A stretch of DNA of 7,030 nt. It comes from Actinomycetes bacterium. Its GTDB lineage: Bacteria > Actinomycetota > Acidimicrobiia > Acidimicrobiales > Palsa-688. Position numbers and translations under genes: made by a program. Below are positions 1-5,351 of this stretch, piece by piece. The stretch is taken from the NCBI GenBank assembly GCA_021798075.1, contig JAJZYO010000102.1, forward strand, positions 1 through 7,030, written 5' to 3'. The notes under the pieces are model-generated. The model searched no databases. It had not been told where the DNA came from and worked only from the letters and a program-made list of their open reading frames with translations. Numbering within the stretch: the first letter of the stretch is position 1; the number at the start of each line of letters is the position of its first letter.

Positions 1-1260
1 TTCACCCAAGGCATGGCCAACGTGGCGGTAGAGGTCCAGGGCCGCCCGGTAGTGGGAGAGGGCGGCGCCCGTGTTGCCAGCCTCGCGCTCGAGGCACCCG
101 AGGTCATATGCCGCGTGGGCCTCGCCCAGGCGGTCCCCGGCCTGGCGGTAGAGCTCGCGCGCCGCCTCGCGGTGGGCGCGTGCACCGGCGACGTCACCTA
201 GGACATTCTCGAGGTCCCCGACGCTGTGCACTGCCTTCGCCTCGCCCGCGCGGTCGCCAGCCCGGCGGTAGAGGTCTCGCGCCATCTCATAGCGGGCGCG
301 TGCAGCTAGTGCGTCGCCCGCGACTCGCTCTAGGTCCCCGACGCCGTGAACGGCCTTCGCCTCGCCCATGCGGTCCCCGAGCCGGCGGTAAAGCTCGATG
401 GCCACCTCGTAGTGGGCGAGGGCGGCTGCTCTCTTGCCGGCTGCGGCCTCTAAGTCGCCTTGGTCATATGCCGCATGGGCTTCGCCCATGCGGTCCCCGG
501 CCTGGCGGTAGAGCCCTATGGCCGCCTCGTAGTGGGTGCTAGCAAGAGCGGCGTCGCCAAAGAGGCGTTCGAGGTCGCCAAGGCTGTGTGACGCGTGGGC
601 CTCTCCCATGCGGTCCCCACTTTGGCGGTAAAGCGCCTTGGCCGCCTCGTAGTGGGTGCGGGCAGCGGGCGCGTTGCCAGCCCTGTACTCGAGGTCACCG
701 AGGCTGTGCACTGCCTTCGCCTCGCCCATGCGGTCCCCGGCCTGGCGGTAGAGCTCGATGGCCGCCTCGTAGTGGCTGCTGGCGGCCGTCTCCTTGCCAA
801 AGAGGCGTTCGAGGTCGCCAAGGCTTTGTGCCGCGTGGGCCTCGCCCATGCGGTCCCCGCCTTGGTGGTAGAGGTCCTTGGCCGAGTCGTAGTGGGCGCG
901 CGCACCGGCCACGTCGCCAAAGAGGCGTTCGAGGTCGCCCAGGCTGTGGAGGGCGTGGGCCTCGCCCATGGCGTCCCCACCTTTGCGGTAGAGGGCCATC
1001 GCGGACTCGTAGCGGGAGCGGGCGGCCGAGCGGTCGCCAAAGAGGCGTTCGAGGTCGCCCAGGCTGTGGAGGGCGTGGGCCTCGCCCATGGCGTCCCCGC
1101 CTCGCCGGTAGAGATCGAGCGCGGGTTCGTAGTAGGCACGGGCGGCCGAGCGGTCGCCAAAGAGGCGTTCGAGGTCGCCCAGGCTGTGGAGGGCGTGGGC
1201 CTCGCCCATGGCGTCCCCGCCCTGGCGGTAGAGATCGAGCGCGGACTCATAGTGAGCACG
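1..1260 (-). repeat. Tandem 120-bp repeats encoding 40-aa TPR units
   Basis: Ten complete units lie at 61-180, 181-300, 301-420, 421-540, 541-660, 661-780, 781-900, 901-1020, 1021-1140 and 1141-1260, with a half unit at 1-60. A diverged leading unit occupies 1261-1380. The period is exactly 120 bp, with no unit gaining or losing a codon. The three units nearest the N-terminus are almost identical at DNA level: 1021-1101 and 1141-1221 match base for base over 81 bp, and 913-978 matches the same segment over 66 bp. Units toward the left edge are more diverged, for example AHAAYD and AKAVHS variants of helix A. Confidence 0.93.
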
Positions 1261-1509
1261 AGCGGCCGAGCGGTCTCCAAAGAGGCGTTCGAGGTCTCCG
1301 AGCCCCAGCTTGGCATTGGCCCGGTCAATGGCTTTGCGGCCTAGGGCAAAGGCGGCCTGGTAGTGGGCGCGCGCTTTGGCTGCGTCGCCATGTAGTACCT
1401 CATAGCGCCCGAGGTCGAGCAACCGCCGAGCGTGGTCGAGCCGGTCACCCCTTGCCCTCGCTACCTCTAGGGCCTCTTCGAGATCGTGCTTGTCTTGGTC
1501 GTGCTGCAT
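1..1509 (-). CDS. TPR-repeat protein, N-terminal part (gene runs off the left edge)
   Basis: The reading frame is open from ATG at 1509 to the window edge (503 residues, no stop). After a divergent N-terminus (MQHDQDKHDLEEALEVARARG) it consists of 40-residue repeats with consensus AHALHSLGDLERLFGD (helix A) and HYESALDLYRQGGDAMGE (helix B). This is the long TPR variant seen in LGN/MalT/Rap-like and NB-ARC-associated actinobacterial proteins. Such repeats stack into a superhelical protein-binding scaffold, so the visible part is probably a cytoplasmic interaction domain. No signal peptide, membrane segment or catalytic motif is visible, and any effector domain would lie beyond the edge. The start is uncertain: ATG 1509 lacks a Shine-Dalgarno. 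An in-frame GTG at 1560 lies 15 nt from a GAGGAGG, which is too far for normal use. An in-frame stop at 1570-1572 rules out a longer N-terminus. The family call is firm; the specific function is unknown. Confidence 0.88.
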   Translation of the reverse strand, partial: MQHDQDKHDLEEALEVARARGDRLDHARRLLDLGRYEVLHGDAAKARAHYQAAFALGRKAIDRANAKLGLGDLERLFGDRSAARAHYESALDLYRQGGDAMGEAHALHSLGDLERLFGDRSAARAYYEPALDLYRRGGDAMGEAHALHSLGDLERLFGDRSAARSRYESAMALYRKGGDAMGEAHALHSLGDLERLFGDVAGARAHYDSAKDLYHQGGDRMGEAHAAQSLGDLERLFGKETAASSHYEAAIELYRQAGDRMGEAKAVHSLGDLEYRAGNAPAARTHYEAAKALYRQSGDRMGEAHASHSLGDLERLFGDAALASTHYEAAIGLYRQAGDRMGEAHAAYDQGDLEAAAGKRAAALAHYEVAIELYRRLGDRMGEAKAVHGVGDLERVAGDALAARARYEMARDLYRRAGDRAGEAKAVHSVGDLENVLGDVAGARAHREAARELYRQAGDRLGEAHAAYDLGCLEREAGNTGAALSHYRAALDLYRHVGHALGE

Positions 1510-1784
1510 CGCAGGTATAGGCCGGTGGCCGGGGCGGGCACCCTGGCCGTTCGGGGCCACTAGGTGACGCTATTGCCTCCTCTCTGGTCCTCCTAGGGCC
1601 CTGTTGCCCTTTTTGAGCGGGGCCATGTGACCAGGCGGCCTCCTCGGCCGAAGGTGGGCCGGGCGAACTGCCCGTACACCAAGAGAGGTTCCGAGTCCGT
1701 GGCCTTTTTTGAACGAGTTCGGTACGCGCGCGACCAGGTGTCCGCGCAGGCGCTCTCATCTCTTCGACCGCTAGACTCGCAGCA
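1510..1784. promoter_or_regulatory. Divergent intergenic region between the TPR gene and pyk
   Basis: No credible gene is seen in these 275 bases. They should carry promoters for both flanking genes. Visible structures are two consecutive small hairpins with 5-bp stems and 5-nt loops (1636-1650, CGGCC/GGCCG; 1660-1674, CGGGC/GCCCG) and the short palindrome GAACGAGTTC at 1711-1720. Two similar T-rich motifs are also present, GCCCTTTTTGAGCG near 1606 and GGCCTTTTTTGAACG near 1701. On the minus strand a GAGGAGG lies upstream of the TPR gene, and CCTATACC sits just before its ATG, a weak -10 candidate. None of these can be tied to a known regulator. Confidence 0.5.
1772..1777 (+). promoter_or_regulatory. 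Candidate -10 box for a leaderless pyk transcript
   Basis: TAGACT fits the TANNNT actinobacterial -10 pattern and ends 7 nt before the GTG start codon at 1785. Initiation would therefore fall at or next to the start codon, giving a leaderless mRNA. In agreement, no purine-rich Shine-Dalgarno precedes the GTG. A -35 element at the expected distance (about 1749-1754) is not recognisable, so the call rests on the -10 match and spacing. Confidence 0.4.
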
Positions 1785-3344
1785 GTGACCAATTCTGCCG
1801 CAGATCCAAGCGCCGTGAGCCCAGAAGACCGCACAGATCCCGCTAGCGCGGGTGCCCGCATCGCCAGCTTGTCGAACGAAAAATCGACCCCTACGCGCCG
1901 TTACTTGTCGAGTGCCGGGCGTCGGACACGGGTTGTGGCCACTATTGGCCCGGCGTCTGATTCTCCGGCGGTGCTGGCGGCCATGCAGGACGCCGGCATG
2001 GACGTGGCACGCCTCCCCCTCGCTCACGGTTCGATCGATGAGGCGGTGGCAAGGCTCCGCCGGGTCCGCGAGGCTGCGCCCGAGGTGGGCGTGCTGGTCG
2101 ACCTCCCTGGGCCGAAGATCCGCACGACGGCTTTCCCCGAGGGCGGCGTCAACCTGGTGACGGGCACCGAGGTGGACATCTGCCCGCAGGGCCTTGCGCC
2201 CCATAGCAGCGAAGAGCGGATCGGTGTGTCGCTGCCCGAATTGGTCGAGTCCCTGCAAGAGGGTGACCGCGTCGCTCTCGGGGACGGCGGTGTCGCGCTC
2301 ATGGTCGAAAAGCGCGACGGGTACACGGTGCGCGCACGCGTGCTCGCCGGCGGCAAGGTCCAAGGTCGGCCCGGGGTTACGGCGCCAGCCACGAGGCTCT
2401 CGCTAAAGACGCCAACGCCGGAGGACATCGAACGCCTCGAGGTGCTCCTGGCAGAGGGTATCGAGAGCGTTGCAGTGTCGTTCGTGCGCACCGCCTCGGA
2501 CCTCGAGACCGTGAAGTCGTTGGTCGGCAGGGAGGTGCTCGTCTGCGCCAAGATGGAGACCCCTGAGGCAGTCGGTGAGATGGACGACATCTTGCGCGTC
2601 GCTGACACCGTGATGGTCGCCCGAGGCGACCTCGGGGTGCGGGTCCCCTTTGAAGATGTTCCTCACATCCAAAAAAAGCTCATCCGTTCGTGCATCGCCT
2701 GGGGCCGGCCGGTGATCACGGCAACCCAGATGCTCGAGTCCATGGTCAACTCGCCTGTACCGACGAGAGCCGAGGTAACAGATGTCGCTAACGCGGTGTT
2801 CGACGGGACGAGCGCCGTGATGCTTTCGGGAGAGTCGGCCATCGGTGTCGACCCCGTCAATGCCGTCGCGACCATGGCCCGCATCGCGAGGCGCGCCGAT
2901 CTCGACTTCGATAGCCACCAATGGTCCCGCAACCTGCCCATCCAGCATTTCGCGTCCGAGGGCGCTGGCAGCGCCAGGATCACGGCCGCCATCGGTGCGG
3001 CGGCGTGGCGAGCCGCCATCGACGAAAAGGCGGCGGTCGTGATCGCGTGCACAAATAGCGGTGCGACGGCGAGAGCGATCACCCGGTACCGGCCGCCGTG
3101 CCCGATCGTCGCGGCCACGCCCTTCGCCTTCACCGCCCGCCAGCTCACGACGAGTTGGGGCGTCGACACCGTCCTCGTGCCCGCAGAGGCGAAGAGCACA
3201 GACGAGGCGGTTGACAACGGCATAGAAGCTGCTCGTTTGGCCGGCTACGCGAAGCCAGGCGATGTCGCAGTCGTCCTGGCGGGCTCGCTCCACGACCCCA
3301 CCTCACCGGTCACGGACACGCTCCGCCTGGTCCGCATCTACTAA
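1785..3344 (+). CDS. pyk: Pyruvate kinase, K+-independent type with atypical K+-site residues
   Basis: This enzyme catalyses the last glycolytic step in the cytosol, phosphoenolpyruvate + ADP to pyruvate + ATP. The 519 residues contain the TRVVATIGPAS opening of the A domain (48-58), a B domain (about 110-205), the catalytic KMET (Lys256, Glu258), MVARGDLG (277-284, metal-binding Asp282), ITATQMLES (311-319), LSGE (347-350), and a complete C-terminal domain ending in DTLRLVRIY. A roughly 45-residue polar N-terminal extension precedes the core; most family members begin almost directly at this motif. The start is GTG 1785, chosen for the -10 spacing; GTG 1815 is an alternative. RLPLAHG (76-82) replaces the usual RLNFSHG, losing the Asn and Ser that coordinate K+. 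VDLPGPKIR (105-113) carries the Leu and Lys typical of K+-independent enzymes. The gene is monocistronic and converges on the hopanoid operon. Confidence 0.95.
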   Translation: MTNSAADPSAVSPEDRTDPASAGARIASLSNEKSTPTRRYLSSAGRRTRVVATIGPASDSPAVLAAMQDAGMDVARLPLAHGSIDEAVARLRRVREAAPEVGVLVDLPGPKIRTTAFPEGGVNLVTGTEVDICPQGLAPHSSEERIGVSLPELVESLQEGDRVALGDGGVALMVEKRDGYTVRARVLAGGKVQGRPGVTAPATRLSLKTPTPEDIERLEVLLAEGIESVAVSFVRTASDLETVKSLVGREVLVCAKMETPEAVGEMDDILRVADTVMVARGDLGVRVPFEDVPHIQKKLIRSCIAWGRPVITATQMLESMVNSPVPTRAEVTDVANAVFDGTSAVMLSGESAIGVDPVNAVATMARIARRADLDFDSHQWSRNLPIQHFASEGAGSARITAAIGAAAWRAAIDEKAAVVIACTNSGATARAITRYRPPCPIVAATPFAFTARQLTTSWGVDTVLVPAEAKSTDEAVDNGIEAARLAGYAKPGDVAVVLAGSLHDPTSPVTDTLRLVRIY

Positions 3345-3350
3345 AGGTCC

Positions 3351-3374
3351 CCCCGGGCGCGGGGCGTTTGCCCG
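3351..3374. terminator. Weak hairpin between the convergent pyk and SDR genes
   Basis: The 43-bp gap between the two convergent stop codons contains CGGGC (3354-3358) and GCCCG (3370-3374) separated by 11 nt. An alternative CCCC/GGGG pairing (3351-3354 with 3361-3364) overlaps it. Either could form a stem serving both strands, but no T-run follows on either strand. This is at best a weak bidirectional terminator, suggested mainly by position. Confidence 0.2.
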
Positions 3375-3387
3375 ATGGCGTGTGCCG

Positions 3388-4323
3388 CTACCCCGAGGGC
3401 AAGTGCTGCACGCGCCAAGGGAAGTTGGCGAGCACTCGGTAGAGGCGGGGGAGGCCGCCGTTGAGCCGTGCTGCGAGGCCGAGCCACGCCGGCACGACGA
3501 CGTCCTCTTGTCTTTGCTCGATGGCCCGGACGATGCGGCGGGAGACCTTGGTCACCGGCATCGGGTGCGGCCACGAGTGCGTATAAGGCGTGTTGCGCCT
3601 GCTGAAGAAGGGCGTCGCGACAACTCCCGGGCTCACGAGGGTCACGGTGGCGTGCCGGTGGGTGCGAGCGGTGCCGCTGGAGCCGATCGCCTTTTTTTTC
3701 GTTGCGGTCGGCGCGGCCCCCGTCGACCCGGTGCCTGACGAAGTGGTGCCCATCGGCGCGGTGCCGGCGCCCGGGAGCGCTTGGGTGGTCTCGCTAAGGC
3801 CATCGCTATGGACGTCGTTCCAGTTGCGTGACCACTCCAGACGGAGCCCATCAGCGAGGCCGCGCAGGCCGGCTTTGGCTGTCCCGTAGGCGACCTCTTC
3901 TGGCACCCCTACGAGGCCCGCTATCGAGCCGACGAGCACCAGCTGGCCACCCGAGGCGAGCAGGTGGGGTGCCGCGGCGTGGGCGAGGTGGAGCGGGGCG
4001 CGGAGGTTTATGTCGAGGAGGTTGTCGATCTCGTCCGCGGACATGCTCCAAAAGGGCCCCTGCCAGCCGGCCCCGGCGCACGACACGACGACGTCTAGGC
4101 CGCCCAGGGCCGCGACGGCCTTCCCGACCACCTCAGCTGGGGCGCCGGGCTCTGTGAGGTCGGCCAGCACCGCGGCTTCGAAGGGGCCGTCGGGGGCAAG
4201 CGCGAGGCCCTCGGCGCGCCGGCCTGAGCCGACGACCCGGCAGCCCCGCGAGGACAGGAGTGTACTGACGGCAGCGCCAATGCCGCTCGAAGCGCCTGTC
4301 ACGAGGACCCGGGCCTCAGGCAC
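3388..4323 (-). CDS. SDR-family NAD(P)H oxidoreductase with an inserted low-complexity loop
   Basis: A classical short-chain dehydrogenase/reductase of 311 residues, where about 250-280 is usual. The Rossmann motif TGASSGIG lies at 9-16. Arg35-Arg36 after the second strand suggest NADP(H) preference, and Asp55 follows the third strand. SCAG at 81-84 replaces NNAG. The catalytic tetrad is complete: Asn106, Ser133, Tyr146 and Lys150 (YGTAK). SPGVVATPFF (231-240) follows the substrate loop, and the C-terminus (PAWLGLAARLNG) is typical of the group. The excess length is an insert at about 167-222. The start is GTG 4323 because the fold begins at once (VPEARVLVTG) and the hpnH stop lies 19 nt upstream; only a weak CAGGG ribosome site is present. 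As the last gene of the hopanoid operon it may act in side-chain maturation, but its substrate cannot be read from sequence. Confidence 0.88.
   Translation of the reverse strand: MPEARVLVTGASSGIGAAVSTLLSSRGCRVVGSGRRAEGLALAPDGPFEAAVLADLTEPGAPAEVVGKAVAALGGLDVVVSCAGAGWQGPFWSMSADEIDNLLDINLRAPLHLAHAAAPHLLASGGQLVLVGSIAGLVGVPEEVAYGTAKAGLRGLADGLRLEWSRNWNDVHSDGLSETTQALPGAGTAPMGTTSSGTGSTGAAPTATKKKAIGSSGTARTHRHATVTLVSPGVVATPFFSRRNTPYTHSWPHPMPVTKVSRRIVRAIEQRQEDVVVPAWLGLAARLNGGLPRLYRVLANFPWRVQHLPSG
3658..3825 (-). other. Insert of about 56 residues in the SDR, with an A8 tract
   Basis: This stretch encodes residues 167-222, between the helix after YGTAK (ending GLRLEWSR) and the strand HATVTLVSPG. In ordinary SDRs only a few residues join these elements. 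The insert is rich in Gly, Thr, Ser and Ala (for example APMGTTSSGTGSTGAAPT), then KKKAIGSSGTARTHR. The lysines are encoded partly by eight consecutive A on the coding strand (T8 at 3692-3699 on the plus strand). The frame is intact on both sides, so it is not a frameshift artefact in this copy. It is probably a disordered surface loop. Confidence 0.7.
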
Positions 4324-4342
4324 CAGAACTAGCCCTGTCCGG

Positions 4343-5350
4343 TCAGCGAGCGTTGACGAGGGCTCGGAGGGACTCGCGGACGCTGCCCGTCGTGGCCAGC
4401 ACCGCGCTCGGCTCGAAGCCACAGTGGGCCATGCAGTTACGGCAACGTGGGTCGCGACCCCTACCGTACTTGGACCAGTCCGTGGTCTCTATGAGCTCCT
4501 TGTAGGTCTCGGTATAGCCGTCCGCCAGCAGGTAGCACGGCTTCTGCCAGCCGAACACGCTGTAAGAGGGGATGCCCCAGGGGGTGCACTCGAACTCCAC
4601 CTTGCCCTCCAAGAAGTCGAGGAAGAGCGGGCTGTGGTTGAGGCGCCACTGCTTGCGCTTGCCCTCGAAGGCTTCCCGGAACAACTTCCGCGATTGGTCG
4701 ACCCCGAGGAAGTGGACTTGGTCAGGAGCTTTTTCGTACGCGTACCCGGGAGAGAGCATCATCTTGTCGACCCCGAGCTCGTCGTTTAGGAAGTCGAGCA
4801 CCTCGCGCACCTGCTTCGGGGAGTCGGTGTTGAAGAAAGTGGTATTGGTCATGACCCGGAAGCCCCGTTCTTTGGCCTTTTTTATGGCGGCCACGGCCTT
4901 GTCGAAAACGCCTTCGCGCGACACGGACTCGTCGTGGCGCTCGCGGAGGCCATCTAGGTGGACCACCCAGGAAAAGGCGGGATGCGGTTCGAAGCGGTCG
5001 AGCTTGCGCTCTAGCAGGATCGCATTGGTACAGAGGTAGACGAAGCGTTTCCGGTCCAGGAGGGCTTGGCTCATCTTTTCTATCTGAGGGTGGAGGAGCG
5101 GTTCGCCCCCGGCGATCGAGACCATCGGCGCGCCGCATTCCTCGATGGCAGCCACCGCTTGGTCGACCGAGAGCCTCTTCCTCAAGACGTCGGTCGGGTA
5201 TTGGATCTTGCCGCACCCGTTGCACTCGAGGTTGCACGCAAAGAGCGGCTCGAGCTCGACTATCAGCGGGAACTTGTCGCGCTTCGCGAGCTTCTGGCGT
5301 GCTATGTAAGTGCCAACTTTTATGCTCTGGCGAAAGTCGATCGTGCCCAT
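4343..5350 (-). CDS. hpnH: HpnH, radical SAM adenosylhopane synthase
   Basis: HpnH joins a 5'-deoxyadenosyl radical from S-adenosylmethionine to diploptene, giving adenosylhopane, the first step of C35 hopanoid side-chain synthesis. The 335 residues match the family in length and ends (MGTIDFRQSIKVGTYI at the start). The radical SAM cluster motif is CNLECNGC, with Cys39, Cys43 and Cys46 in CxxxCxxC spacing. GGEPL (81-85) follows as the SAM-binding motif. The C-terminal half carries further cysteines, ECTPWGIPSYSVFGWQKPC (Cys255, Cys272) and CRNCMAHCGFE (Cys303, 306, 310), typical of the HpnH C-terminal region. The ATG at 5350 comes 1 nt after the stop of the HpnG-IspH gene and has a GGAGG 9 nt upstream inside that gene's end, so the two are probably translationally coupled. 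No key residue is missing. Confidence 0.96.
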   Translation of the reverse strand: MGTIDFRQSIKVGTYIARQKLAKRDKFPLIVELEPLFACNLECNGCGKIQYPTDVLRKRLSVDQAVAAIEECGAPMVSIAGGEPLLHPQIEKMSQALLDRKRFVYLCTNAILLERKLDRFEPHPAFSWVVHLDGLRERHDESVSREGVFDKAVAAIKKAKERGFRVMTNTTFFNTDSPKQVREVLDFLNDELGVDKMMLSPGYAYEKAPDQVHFLGVDQSRKLFREAFEGKRKQWRLNHSPLFLDFLEGKVEFECTPWGIPSYSVFGWQKPCYLLADGYTETYKELIETTDWSKYGRGRDPRCRNCMAHCGFEPSAVLATTGSVRESLRALVNAR

Positions 5351-5351
5351 G

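Noticed and set aside
516..1344. Long open frames on both strands across the repeat array (for example 595-1344 plus and 516-1328 minus)
   Set aside because: They are by-products of the 120-bp period and GC-rich codons. Only the minus frame with first codon bases at multiples of 3 gives a recognisable TPR consensus.
1711..1720. GAACGAGTTC as a LexA/SOS box
   Set aside because: The actinobacterial SOS box has a 4-nt spacer between GAAC and GTTC; here the spacer is 2 nt and the flanks do not match.
2024..3293. Long minus-strand open frames within pyk (2024-2608, 2403-3293)
   Set aside because: They are antisense shadows of a strongly conserved pyruvate kinase gene and show no recognisable domains.
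1785..3344. Functional link between pyruvate kinase and the MEP/hopanoid genes through pyruvate supply
   Set aside because: Pyruvate does feed the MEP pathway, but pyk is on the opposite strand and convergent, so adjacency alone is not evidence of a link.
3388..3825. Frameshift or pseudogene status of the SDR because of the A8 tract and odd insert
   Set aside because: Conserved SDR motifs lie in one frame on both sides of the insert, and the C-terminus is complete.
4324..4422. Longer SDR reading frame starting at ATG 4422
   Set aside because: It would overlap the 3' end of hpnH by 80 nt and add 33 residues not expected of an SDR; the fold begins directly after GTG 4323.
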